Position numbers and translations under genes: made by a program. The notes beneath the pieces were generated by a model that searched no databases, was not told where the DNA came from, and saw only the letters and a program-made list of their open reading frames with translations. This document shows, piece by piece, positions 1-7,041 of a stretch of DNA of 10,749 nucleotides. How positions within the stretch are numbered: position 1 is the first letter of the stretch; each line of letters begins with the position of its first letter. Source of the stretch: Cytophagales bacterium (lineage in GTDB: Bacteria > Bacteroidota > Bacteroidia > Cytophagales > Cyclobacteriaceae); the NCBI GenBank assembly GCA_003500135.1, contig DNTA01000031.1, positions 635-11,383 on the forward strand, written 5' to 3'.

Positions 1-7
1 GTTAATC

Positions 8-57
8 CCGACAAAACCGGGTTTTCGTCGGCCAATAGGGCAAATTCTGCTCTATTG
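8..57. repeat. Tandem pair of hairpins, REP-like
   Basis: Hairpin A pairs 8-12 (CCGAC) with 27-31 (GTCGG) and continues with 13-17 against 21-25, leaving one bulged C at 26. Hairpin B pairs 33-42 with 48-57, ten base pairs including one G-T, around a 5-nt loop. Only one base separates them. Neither is followed by a T-run, so they do not look like ordinary terminators. Similar CCGAC/GTCGG arms recur at 3048-3063, which suggests a dispersed palindromic element. That is inference; copy number in the genome is unknown. Confidence 0.45.
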
Positions 58-233
58 CTGAATTTGGGCTTAATGGGATAAAACAGAAGGTAATTTGTAC
101 AAATAGCTGAACGAACCCGGGGCTTCAAATCGCCTTCTTTTGTTACCCCCTTGCTTTTTAGCTGCGATTTTTCAATTGTTTTTTGAAATAGTTTTTGATT
201 TGAAAGATCACTCTTTATCCTTATTTAGCTCAA

Positions 234-250
234 CCAAATTTGAAATTTGG
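234..250. repeat. 17-nt perfect dyad, possible operator
   Basis: CCAAATTT and AAATTTGG flank a single central G, giving a perfect inverted repeat of 8 bp per arm. A second stem, GCCGAA (250-255) with TTCGGC (269-274), starts at its last base. It lies about 360 bases before the peptidase start, so it is either a distant operator or belongs to an element or gene to the left of the window. No binding protein can be assigned. Confidence 0.35.
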
Positions 251-579
251 CCGAAATCCACATCGGCATTCGGCATGGCTAAATACAATTGAAATGGAAA
301 AAATTTGTTAACATACCCTTAATTTCGATTTGGTAATGAATTATAACGAAGTATTGTCATTCCAGAAAATGGAAAATTCCTTGCGCTACTTACAATTACT
401 GGTTACGTTAAATTTACAACATTAAACTATTTTCCCATGAACCCCCTTCCTCCCGAAGCCTATGTTGAGAGGTGAAAGCCGAACTGCAGAACCATTGAAC
501 TCATGAATCCCTGAAACCAACAATTATGATACTGCAACATAGTGTACATGAGCGGTGTTTTTTATTCAGGTAAAATGCT

Positions 580-587
580 TAACTTTC
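580..587 (+). promoter_or_regulatory. Weak candidate -7 box for the S9 peptidase gene
   Basis: TAACTTTC differs from the Bacteroidota -7 consensus TAnnTTTG only in its last base, and would place the transcription start near 594, about 18 nt before the ATG. No convincing TTG -33 element is seen 17-23 nt upstream, so this is a weak call. Confidence 0.22.
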
Positions 588-611
588 TGTTGCACTAAAT
601 GAAAATTCACA

Positions 612-2519
612 ATGAAGAAAATTTTGTTAACCGTATTATCAATCCCCATCCTAATGTCATGCTCCGATAGTAAAAAACAGGAGCAGGCAGATGAAGCATT
701 TGAAACCTATACCATTGAACAGTTCTATGAGAATGTAAGCTACTATGGCGGGGCCTTTTCGCCTGACGAAAGTAAATTGTTGGTGGGCAATAACTCCACC
801 GGCGTTTTCAATGCCTACGAAATAGACCTGGCATCCGGTACGGAAACCGCCCTTACACAGTCCGACAGTAACTCGATATGGGCGGTATCTTATTTTCCGG
901 AAGATGAGCGCATTTTGTACCAGTCGGATAATGACGGCGATGAGATCGATCATATTTATGTCCGGCAAACAGATGGTACCGTAGAAGATCTTACACCGGT
1001 AGAAGGGGCCAAGGCCAACTTCATGAAGTGGCAACGCGACAACAAGAGCTTCCTTTTCACTTCTAACCAACGAGAGCCCCGGTTTTTCGACCTGTATGAA
1101 ATGGACCTCGAGACTTTTTCGCCAGGGATGTTGTATCAAAACGATATGGGTCTGGACATTAGTGCCGTATCGGTTGACAAGCGCTATCTGGCATTGGTCA
1201 AGAACATTACAACCAGTAAATCGGAAATGCACCTCTTTGATCGCGAAACGGATGAGCTGACACAACTATCACCTGCCGGCGCAGAAGCCACCTTTAGTCC
1301 GCAGTTTTTCAGCCTCGATGGCGAATTTCTGTATTATCTGACCAACCTCGATGATGAATTCACCTATCTTTCACGCTATAATATGTCTTCCGGAGCGACG
1401 GAAAAGGTATTTGGCACCAACTGGGATGTGTGGTATGCCTATCATACCCACAATGAAAAGTACCGGATAATCGGAATTAATGCCGATGGCCGTACAGAGA
1501 TCAAAATATTCGACCTGGCCAGCGGCGAAGAGGTGGCTTTCCCCGAAATGCCGGGCAAGGATATCAAGGGAGTAAATGTGTCGGACAGTGAAACATTGGT
1601 TCGACTGACCGTGGGCAGTTCCAAGTCGCCCAATGATATCTACCTGTACAACTTTGAAACCGGTTCGCTTGAAAAGCTAACCGATGCCCTAAACCCGGAT
1701 ATCAATGCCGGGCACCTGGTCGATGCCGAAGTAATTCGCTATGAATCATATGACGGACTGGAAATACCTTCGATCTATTACAAGCCTAAAAATGCCAGTG
1801 CAGACAATAAAGCGCCGGCCCTGGTTTGGGTGCACGGCGGTCCCGGAGGTCAGTCGAGAGTGGGGTATTTCTCATTGATCCAGTACCTGGTCAACCATGG
1901 GTATGCCATTTTAGCGGTAAATAATCGCGGTTCAAGCGGTTATGGCAAAACTTTTTATGAAATGGACAACCAAAAGCATGGTGATGTGGATCTGAAAGAC
2001 TGTGTAGCGGCTAAGGAATACCTGGCCGGCCTTGAATATATCGATGGCGAAAAAATTGGTATCATCGGCGGTTCGTATGGTGGCTATATGGTAATGGCGG
2101 CATTGACTTTTGAACCCGAAGTTTTTGAAGCTGGGGTGAACATTTTTGGCGTGACGAATTGGTTGCGAACCCTTCGCTCCATACCACCTTATTGGGAGTC
2201 TTTCCGCGAAGCCCTGTACGACGAAATGGGCAATCCGAATACCGAAGATTCCGTAAGGTTGTATAATATATCGCCACTTTTCCATGCCGATCAGGTAACC
2301 AAACCTTTGATGGTATTGCAGGGCGCCAATGACCCGCGTGTTTTGCAGGTAGAGTCGGATGAGATCGTAGAAGCTGTGAAAGCTAACGATGTGCCGGTGG
2401 TGTATGAGTTATATCCCGACGAAGGACACGGTTTTGTAAAGAAAGAAAACGAGATCAAAGGCTATGGCAGGATCAAAGAGTTTCTGGATGAGTATTTGAA
2501 AGGGGAAAAGGAGGGTTAG
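612..2519 (+). CDS. S9 family prolyl oligopeptidase-type peptidase, lipoprotein
   Basis: This is a 635-aa serine peptidase of the S9 (prolyl oligopeptidase / dipeptidyl peptidase) clan. Such enzymes cleave short peptides, often after proline or alanine; the exact specificity cannot be read here. Residues 1-17 form a lipoprotein signal with lipobox LMSC, so Cys17 would be lipidated and the enzyme anchored in the envelope. Residues about 35-370 carry repeated PD40-like propeller strands (for example SPDESKLLVG). The C-terminal alpha/beta-hydrolase domain shows HGGPGG (408-413, oxyanion region), NNRGSSGYG (437-445), the nucleophile elbow GGSYGG with Ser488, Asp574 in ANDPRV and His606 in DEGHGF, a complete triad. 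The start is supported by the signal peptide directly after the ATG. It appears monocistronic, ending before a strong terminator. Physiological role, probably nutrient peptide breakdown, is inferred. Confidence 0.93.
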   Translation: MKKILLTVLSIPILMSCSDSKKQEQADEAFETYTIEQFYENVSYYGGAFSPDESKLLVGNNSTGVFNAYEIDLASGTETALTQSDSNSIWAVSYFPEDERILYQSDNDGDEIDHIYVRQTDGTVEDLTPVEGAKANFMKWQRDNKSFLFTSNQREPRFFDLYEMDLETFSPGMLYQNDMGLDISAVSVDKRYLALVKNITTSKSEMHLFDRETDELTQLSPAGAEATFSPQFFSLDGEFLYYLTNLDDEFTYLSRYNMSSGATEKVFGTNWDVWYAYHTHNEKYRIIGINADGRTEIKIFDLASGEEVAFPEMPGKDIKGVNVSDSETLVRLTVGSSKSPNDIYLYNFETGSLEKLTDALNPDINAGHLVDAEVIRYESYDGLEIPSIYYKPKNASADNKAPALVWVHGGPGGQSRVGYFSLIQYLVNHGYAILAVNNRGSSGYGKTFYEMDNQKHGDVDLKDCVAAKEYLAGLEYIDGEKIGIIGGSYGGYMVMAALTFEPEVFEAGVNIFGVTNWLRTLRSIPPYWESFREALYDEMGNPNTEDSVRLYNISPLFHADQVTKPLMVLQGANDPRVLQVESDEIVEAVKANDVPVVYELYPDEGHGFVKKENEIKGYGRIKEFLDEYLKGEKEG

Positions 2520-2552
2520 TTTAAAGTTTAAGGTTCAAAGTTTAAAGTTTTT
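2520..2552. repeat. TTTAAAGTTT short tandem repeat
   Basis: Immediately after the peptidase stop codon, TTTAAAGTTT occurs at 2520-2529 and again at 2541-2550, with the related AGGTTCAAAG between them, giving a period of about 10-11 nt. Repeats of this composition are, from general familiarity, frequent between genes in Bacteroidota. It lies in the 3' untranslated part of the transcript, before the terminator. Confidence 0.55.
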
Positions 2553-2571
2553 GGACTATCGAATATGTAGC

Positions 2572-2609
2572 AAAAAAAGAGACCCGGTTAAAGGATCGGG
2601 TCTCTTTTT
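2572..2609. terminator. Strong bidirectional rho-independent terminator
   Basis: AGAGACCCG (2578-2586) pairs perfectly with CGGGTCTCT (2597-2605) around a 10-nt loop, and the flanking A-run (2572-2578) and T-run (2605-2609) extend the stem. Because A-rich sequence lies on the left and T-rich on the right, it can terminate both the peptidase transcript from the left and the converging 74-aa gene from the right. Confidence 0.9.
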
Positions 2610-2632
2610 ATTTTTTTTGATTAGATCACATG

Positions 2633-2857
2633 TTAACCGGCCTCTTTATAGATGGTGAGGTCGTCGGTGAAGAATGTGTCGATCGTTGTATCGTCATCCT
2701 TACGAAGCATGACCGATACCATACCTTTTTTGTTGCGATTGTCGTACTTGGATTTGAGCTTTTGCCATCGGCTTTGATCAATGAGCCATGACTTGTAATC
2801 TCCTAAATAATCGAGCTCCTGATGGCCTGTTTTGCAGAGTTCTATTAGATGTTCCAT
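2633..2857 (-). CDS. Small conserved-looking protein of unknown function
   Basis: A 74-aa acidic and charged protein that I do not recognise. It has no signal peptide or membrane segment, so it is probably cytoplasmic. The N-terminal half (residues 1-40) looks helical, with a patch rich in Trp and Lys (WLIDQSRWQKLKSKY). The C-terminal half has beta-like stretches (MVSVMLRK, then an aspartate-rich segment ending DDLTIY). Its coding status is supported by an ordinary codon mix, an ATG start at 2857 and a stop placed 24 bases from a strong bidirectional terminator. No clear ribosome binding site or consensus promoter is visible. It has its own long upstream spacer, 440 bases downstream of aconitase on the same strand, so it is probably transcribed separately. 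Two palindromes (2888-2899 and 2925-2938) sit in its likely promoter region. Confidence 0.65.
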   Translation of the reverse strand: MEHLIELCKTGHQELDYLGDYKSWLIDQSRWQKLKSKYDNRNKKGMVSVMLRKDDDTTIDTFFTDDLTIYKEAG

Positions 2858-2887
2858 GTCGCGGTAAAAGTTTAGTTGGTTGTCAAA

Positions 2888-2938
2888 ACAATTAATTGTA
2901 TTACCTTTTACATGTATTAGTTTTATACGGTATCGTAT
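2888..2938. repeat. Two dyads upstream of the 74-aa gene
   Basis: ACAATTAATTGT (2888-2899) is a perfect 12-bp palindrome, and ATACG (2925-2929) pairs with CGTAT (2934-2938) around a 4-nt loop. They lie 31-81 bases before the ATG of the minus-strand gene at 2857, a position suited to operators. No TAnnTTTG box was found nearby on that strand. Confidence 0.35.
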
Positions 2939-3017
2939 TAATCGGGATTCAAGATTTTTTCAAAGTTTAATTTATCCCGGTTAAGAAAGCAGGTGGAACA
3001 TTCAACCCGGGACCGTG

Positions 3018-3079
3018 ATTAGAAATTTCTAATGACGATTGATGATCCCGACGATTCCGTCGGATTGTCAGGATCTGAC
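3018..3079. repeat. Cluster of three inverted repeats
   Basis: ATTAGAAATTTCTAAT (3018-3033) is a perfect 16-bp palindrome. CCGACG (3048-3053) pairs with CGTCGG (3058-3063) across ATTC. GTCAG (3067-3071) pairs with CTGAC (3075-3079) across GAT. The middle hairpin shares its CCGAC/GTCGG arms with the hairpin at 8-31. Three perfect dyads in 62 bases suggest a structured RNA segment, a protein binding array or a REP-like element. Confidence 0.45.
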
Positions 3080-3196
3080 GCTTACATTAGAATACTGACT
3101 AAAACGTCATAGGGTTAACTTCCTTGGAGTAAATGGTGCGCAGCTAGTTTCATGACAGTAGCTTCATTGATCTGATACATTAGGAGTCGTAATACC

Positions 3197-3226
3197 GGAT
3201 AAGTCGTTGAAAACAACGACTTATCC
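3197..3226. repeat. Perfect 13-bp hairpin without T-run
   Basis: GGATAAGTCGTTG (3197-3209) pairs perfectly with CAACGACTTATCC (3214-3226) around an AAAA loop. It lies 72 bases after the aconitase stop on that gene's strand. The minus strand continues without a run of T after the stem, and the plus strand has only TTT, so it is not a typical intrinsic terminator. It could protect the 3' end of aconitase mRNA. Confidence 0.55.
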
Positions 3227-3297
3227 TTTGCATGATGCTTTCGATCAGATGCTTGACATATACGGTCAGACGTAGAGCGAAATTTTCAATTCCGGGT

Positions 3298-6024
3298 TTA
3301 ATTATTTGCCAGAAACTGCCTTAGCACATAATGCAATATGCCGCCGTTTTTGTAATACTCTACTTCTATGGTGGAGTCGAGGCGACATAATACTTCGAAT
3401 TTCACGGTTTCACCGTTTTCTTTTTTGGCTTCTACCTCTAAAGTCTGAGCCGGTTTTAATCCGTCCTTTATTCCTTTAATGGTAAAAGCTTCGCGCCCAT
3501 CCAAATCCAGGGATCCAGCGCTTTCGCCATTGGCAAACTGCAATGGCAGAACTCCCATTCCAACCAGGTTGCTTCGGTGTATCCGCTCGTAGCTTTCGGC
3601 AATCACTGCCTTTATACCCAATAAAGTAGTGCCCTTGGCCGCCCAGTCGCGCGAAGATCCACTGCCGTATTCCTTACCGGCCAGTACGATCAGGTCAGTG
3701 CTATCATTTTGATATTTCATGGCGGCATCGTAAACCGGCATTTCCTGGTTATCGGGGAAATAGGTGGTATACCCGCCTTCTTTTTGGGTAAGCTGGTTTT
3801 TGATACGCACGTTGGCAAAAGTTCCTCGCATCATTACCTCGTGATTGCCTCTTCTGGAGCCGTAAGAATTAAAATTTTTAAAGTCAACCCCTTCCTCCAA
3901 CAGGTATCTGCCGGCCGGGGAATCCGGTGGGAAGGCACCAGCCGGAGAGATGTGGTCGGTGGTTATGGAGTCACCTAACTTTAGCAGGACCCGGGCATTC
4001 GAAATGTCTTTCATTGCTTCGGGGTTTTCGGAAATATCCTGGAAGAACGGCGCTTCTTTGATATAGGTAGAATCGTCTTTCCATTGATAGTCCACATCGG
4101 TTGGCGCCTCGAGTTGCTGCCACTGCTTTTCTCCGTCAAAGATCACTTTATAGGTTTCTTCAAAGTCTTTTTCCGAGATGGATTGACCAATAATGTCCTG
4201 GATCTCTTTTAGTGTTGGCCAAATGTCTTTCATAAACACCGGCTGGCCGTCCTTGTCATTTCCGAGTGGCTCTGAGGTCAGGTTGATGTTTACTCTTCCG
4301 GCAATGGCATAGGCCACAACCAGCATCGGGGATGCCAGAAAGTTCATGCGCACCTGCGGATGCACGCGGGCCTCGAAGTTCCGGTTACCTGACAGGACAG
4401 ACGATACATTCAGGTCGTGTTGTGCCACCGCCTCGGCGATTGGTTCGGGTAGGGGACCACTGTTTCCAATACAGGAGGTGCAACCATAGCCGACCGTGTA
4501 GAACTTCAGTGCCTCGAGGTCCTCCGAAAGGCCTGATTTATCGAGGTAATTGGTTACAACCTTCGATCCCGGCGCCAGGCTGGTCTTCACCCAGGGCTTC
4601 ACATCCAAACCTTTTTCCCTGGCTTTTCGGGCTACCAGCCCGGCGCCTACCATCACACTTGGGTTGGACGTATTGGTGCAACTGGTGATAGCTGCTATGA
4701 CAATGGCGCCGTCATGCAGTATGAATTTCTGTCCATTGTATTCCACTTCAGCGGATTTCACATGAAATTTCTCATCAATATCGCGTTCAAATTCATAAAG
4801 GGAACCCCCTTCACCCAGCCAGCTTGAATCTGCAGCGTCTACAGCTGTCTGCATTTTCGACTCGTATTCCTTATGGATAAGGTTGTAGAAAGAATGCTTC
4901 AAATCCTTGATCAATATCTTGTCCTGTGGTCGTTTGGGGCCGGAAACAGTGGGCTCCAGTTGAGACAGATCGAGCGACACTACATCGGTGTATTCAATCT
5001 CTTCATTACCGGTGCGCCATAGCAGGTTTTCCTTACAATATTGCTCAACACGGTCAATCACTTCTGCAGGCCGGTTGGTACGTTTCATGTAATCAATGGT
5101 TTGCTCATCGATAGGGAAGTAGGTAACGGTACACCCAAATTCAGGCGACATATTGGAAATGGTGGCACGGTCGGGAACGGTGAGGTTATCCAGGCCATCA
5201 CCGAATACTTCCACAAATTTTCCTACCACGCCATACTTTCTTAATAATTCAGTGATGGCCAGCACCATATCTGTAGCGGTAATACCTTCGGGAAGTTTGC
5301 CTTTCAGTTCAAGGCCAATCACTTCAGGGCAGGTGAAGTAAATAGGCTGACCCAGCATGGCCGCTTCGGCCTCAATGCCGCCCACTCCCCAGCCCAATAC
5401 GCCAATACCGTTTACCATAGGGGTATGTGAGTCAGTACCCACCAGGGTGTCTGGAAAAAGCCATCCATCACGCTCAACTACGCCTTGTGCCAGATACTCC
5501 AGGTTCACCTGGTGGCAGATGCCCATACCGGGAGGAACCACCTTAAAGTTGTTAAATGATATCTGTCCCCACTTCAGCAGTGAATAGCGTTCGTGGTTGC
5601 GTTCGTATTCTTTGGCGACATTCTTCTCATAAGCTTCCTCATTGGCAAAAAAGTCGACCTGCACCGAGTGGTCCACGACCAGGTCAACCGGAATAGAAGG
5701 ATTGATTTTGGCGCCGTCTTTCCCCTTTCGGATCACTTCCGATCGGATCGAAGCAATATCGACGATGGCCGGCACCCCGGTAAAATCCTGCATCAGCACA
5801 CGGGCAGGTTTGTAAGGAATGTCTTTGTCGGTACCTTTGGGGTCCCAGTTGGCCAGAATGTTGAGATGGTCTTCAGTGATGGCCAGGCCATCTATATTCC
5901 TGACGACGTTTTCCAGCAATATGCGAATGGAAAAAGGAAGTTTAGCCACATTTTTTAAGCTTGAAAGATCGGCGGTAGAAAACTCATTGCCGTTTAGTTT
6001 TAACTTCTTTTCGTGTGTTGGCAT
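3298..6024 (-). CDS. acnA: Aconitate hydratase, AcnA/IRP type
   Basis: This 908-aa enzyme interconverts citrate and isocitrate through cis-aconitate in the TCA cycle, in the cytoplasm, using a [4Fe-4S] cluster. The three cluster ligands are visible: Cys449 in TSCTNTSNP, and Cys515 and Cys518 in GCTSCIGNSG. Other family signatures are DFTGVPAIVDIASIR (80-94), VDHSVQVD (117-124), VGTDSHTPMVNG (195-206) and, after the linker, the swivel-domain motifs GDSITTDHISPAGAF (684-698), SYGSRRGNHEVMMRGTFANVR (720-740, catalytic Arg/Ser region) and YGSGSSRDWAAKG (786-798). Length matches the approximately 890-910 aa AcnA/IRP1 class rather than the shorter mitochondrial-type aconitase (about 755 aa) that many Bacteroidota carry. 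The ATG at 6024 gives a normal N-terminus. There is no Shine-Dalgarno. It is probably monocistronic, facing a divergent spacer with a possible operator at 6246-6269. Confidence 0.97.
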   Translation of the reverse strand: MPTHEKKLKLNGNEFSTADLSSLKNVAKLPFSIRILLENVVRNIDGLAITEDHLNILANWDPKGTDKDIPYKPARVLMQDFTGVPAIVDIASIRSEVIRKGKDGAKINPSIPVDLVVDHSVQVDFFANEEAYEKNVAKEYERNHERYSLLKWGQISFNNFKVVPPGMGICHQVNLEYLAQGVVERDGWLFPDTLVGTDSHTPMVNGIGVLGWGVGGIEAEAAMLGQPIYFTCPEVIGLELKGKLPEGITATDMVLAITELLRKYGVVGKFVEVFGDGLDNLTVPDRATISNMSPEFGCTVTYFPIDEQTIDYMKRTNRPAEVIDRVEQYCKENLLWRTGNEEIEYTDVVSLDLSQLEPTVSGPKRPQDKILIKDLKHSFYNLIHKEYESKMQTAVDAADSSWLGEGGSLYEFERDIDEKFHVKSAEVEYNGQKFILHDGAIVIAAITSCTNTSNPSVMVGAGLVARKAREKGLDVKPWVKTSLAPGSKVVTNYLDKSGLSEDLEALKFYTVGYGCTSCIGNSGPLPEPIAEAVAQHDLNVSSVLSGNRNFEARVHPQVRMNFLASPMLVVAYAIAGRVNINLTSEPLGNDKDGQPVFMKDIWPTLKEIQDIIGQSISEKDFEETYKVIFDGEKQWQQLEAPTDVDYQWKDDSTYIKEAPFFQDISENPEAMKDISNARVLLKLGDSITTDHISPAGAFPPDSPAGRYLLEEGVDFKNFNSYGSRRGNHEVMMRGTFANVRIKNQLTQKEGGYTTYFPDNQEMPVYDAAMKYQNDSTDLIVLAGKEYGSGSSRDWAAKGTTLLGIKAVIAESYERIHRSNLVGMGVLPLQFANGESAGSLDLDGREAFTIKGIKDGLKPAQTLEVEAKKENGETVKFEVLCRLDSTIEVEYYKNGGILHYVLRQFLANN

Positions 6025-6245
6025 AGTTTTATTTTTAGGTTGTTCTACATCTAAAGAATTATATATAATAACTTAATAAATGGCGCATGGTTTCACGATT
6101 CTGGTTTAGTATACAGTTCAGTTTGTTTTTGTTTTGTGTTATAGAATAATAGTTTTTCAGTTATGATCTTTCTTTTTCACAATTTTGCCCAGCACAAAAA
6201 ACACATTTTAATGTTTTATGTATTATTGAAATAATCAATAAACAC

Positions 6246-6269
6246 TTGGATTATTTTGGATACATCCAA
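6246..6269. promoter_or_regulatory. TTGGAT direct repeat plus dyad, possible operator
   Basis: TTGGAT occurs at 6246-6251 and 6256-6261 (10-bp spacing, one helical turn), and the second copy forms a perfect dyad with ATCCAA at 6264-6269. It lies about 30 bases before the candidate -7 box of the 181-aa gene and about 220 bases from aconitase. Any regulator is unknown. Confidence 0.35.
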
Positions 6270-6297
6270 TAAGTATTTCGTATTTCTGATTATTTTA

Positions 6298-6305
6298 TTA
6301 CTTTG
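6298..6305 (+). promoter_or_regulatory. Candidate -7 box for the 181-aa gene
   Basis: TTACTTTG matches the Bacteroidota TAnnTTTG box at all but one position and would start transcription near 6312, about 12 nt before the ATG. No TTG -33 element is visible at the right distance, so the call is weak. Confidence 0.3.
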
Positions 6306-6323
6306 CAGTGTTAACCACTAAGC

Positions 6324-6869
6324 ATGAGACAGTTTTTTGCCGTCATATTATTGCTGCTATTCGGATTTTACCATTCCGGATTTTATATGCTCCACCAGCT
6401 GGCTATGCATCAGGTGGATGAGGACTGGCGTTCAAAAATTGTCAATGATGAATTTTCAAATACGCCATTAGAGTATACTTCCATCCCAATTTCACTTCCC
6501 TATATGCCTGCTCAGGAGAGTTATCAGGCAGTAGACCATAAAGTTGAATTAAACGGTAAAAACTACCGGGTTGTAAAGCAGCGTTATACACAAGATACAT
6601 TGCATATCATCTACGTGGCCGACCGCAAGATGGACCACTATCAAGATTCTTTTCAAAAACTTATCAAAAAGATAGCCAATCCGGAAGAGTCCGGTCGCCA
6701 GGAGGCGCCTTTGGGACTAAAAATTACCTTCTCAGGTTTTCTTATGGCACACTTCCAATTTGAATGGAACAGCTTAGTGTCCGATCAAAATGGTTTAATG
6801 GCTTCAGGTAGTATTTTCAATTACTCTTCTAAATATGGAGAGGCGCCTACACCACCTCCCCAGATATAA
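6324..6869 (+). CDS. Membrane-anchored or exported protein of unknown function
   Basis: A 181-aa protein I do not recognise. Residues 4-22 form a hydrophobic segment (FFAVILLLLFGF and onward) preceded by Arg2. It acts either as an uncleaved N-terminal anchor or as a signal peptide; no clear AxA site or lipobox follows, so an anchor with the remainder in the periplasm is more likely. The mature part alternates charged and beta-like stretches (KNYRVVKQRYTQDTLHIIYV, 79-98) and ends in a proline-rich tail, PTPPPQ (175-180). Small anchored proteins with Pro-rich ends are seen beside envelope or TonB-receptor genes in Bacteroidota, but no receptor gene is present here, so that link is only a suggestion. 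It diverges from aconitase and converges on the 56-aa gene with one base between stop codons. Its first good terminator is at 7132-7160. Confidence 0.75.
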   Translation: MRQFFAVILLLLFGFYHSGFYMLHQLAMHQVDEDWRSKIVNDEFSNTPLEYTSIPISLPYMPAQESYQAVDHKVELNGKNYRVVKQRYTQDTLHIIYVADRKMDHYQDSFQKLIKKIANPEESGRQEAPLGLKITFSGFLMAHFQFEWNSLVSDQNGLMASGSIFNYSSKYGEAPTPPPQI

Positions 6870-6870
6870 T

Positions 6871-7041
6871 TCAAAGATCTTTCAAGGCATTGGTAATTGT
6901 TTTGATCTTCCGCGAACAACCCACGTGGAAGAATTCAATATGCCAATAATCGATCTGGTAGCATTCATATATTTCAAATTGCCATGAATGCTTAAGGATT
7001 GCAGGTAAATTTGGTACAAAAATAGGGTACCTGACAATCAT
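6871..7041 (-). CDS. Probable small protein, 56 aa, unknown function
   Basis: From ATG at 7041 the frame gives 56 residues; a TTG at 7065 would give 64. I prefer the ATG because TTG starts are uncommon and no ribosome binding site favours it. The sequence is rich in aromatic residues (FEIYECY, DYWHIEFFHVGCSRKIKTI) with two Cys and two His, ends in a basic helix-like stretch, and shows no signal peptide or membrane span. Composition and codon use look coding, but the length makes chance possible. It converges with the 181-aa gene, with a single base between the stop codons. A terminator at 7132-7160 lies upstream of it, isolating it from the region beyond, so its promoter should be in 7042-7131; no exact TAnnTTTG box was found there. 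I cannot name a family. Confidence 0.5.
   Translation of the reverse strand: MIVRYPIFVPNLPAILKHSWQFEIYECYQIDYWHIEFFHVGCSRKIKTITNALKDL

Larger units (their letters stand above)
1..611. other. Non-coding region with hairpins and dyads upstream of the S9 peptidase gene
   Basis: No convincing gene is visible in these 611 bases. The left edge holds two adjacent hairpins (8-31 and 33-57). A 12-bp palindrome lies at 93-104 (ATTTGTACAAAT), a near-perfect 17-nt dyad at 234-250, and a 6-bp stem with a 13-nt loop at 250-274. The rest is AT-rich with many stops in all frames. The minus strand is open from about 224 to the left edge but has no ATG. Nothing resembles a tRNA or rRNA. Confidence 0.6.
2858..3297. 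other. Non-coding, palindrome-rich spacer downstream of aconitase
   Basis: No supported gene is found in these 440 bases. Inverted repeats are dense: 2888-2899, 2925-2938, 3018-3033, 3048-3063, 3067-3079 and 3197-3226. No hairpin has a proper T-run, so none is a standard terminator for the aconitase gene, yet one would be expected here. It could be a long structured 3' UTR, the promoter/operator region of the 74-aa gene, or a decayed repeat element. Confidence 0.55.
6025..6323. other. AT-rich divergent intergenic region, aconitase and 181-aa gene
   Basis: This 299-base spacer must hold promoters for both flanking genes. On the plus strand TTACTTTG (6298-6305) is one base from TAnnTTTG. On the minus strand I find only AT-rich stretches without an exact box. 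A TTGGAT repeat and dyad lie at 6246-6269. No coding frame is convincing. Confidence 0.55.

Noticed and set aside
1..224. Open minus-strand frame running off the left edge
   Set aside because: It has no ATG, only internal TTG/CTG, and its most protein-like part coincides with the hairpins at 8-57; the plus strand is also open there up to a stop at 79-81. A GC-richer palindrome without stops explains both better than a gene, although a gene start beyond the edge cannot be excluded.
657..1265. 202-aa minus-strand frame inside the S9 peptidase gene
   Set aside because: It is fully antisense to a gene with complete catalytic motifs, and its translation shows no domain or sensible start context.
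3197..3226. Hairpin as a rho-independent terminator of aconitase
   Set aside because: The stem is strong, but the strand downstream in the aconitase direction has no T-run; recorded as a hairpin instead.
4332..4688. 118-aa plus-strand frame, and several others between 3709 and 6076, antisense to aconitase
   Set aside because: The minus frame is an unambiguous full-length aconitase; these frames are shadows with Arg/Pro/Ser-rich unnatural composition.
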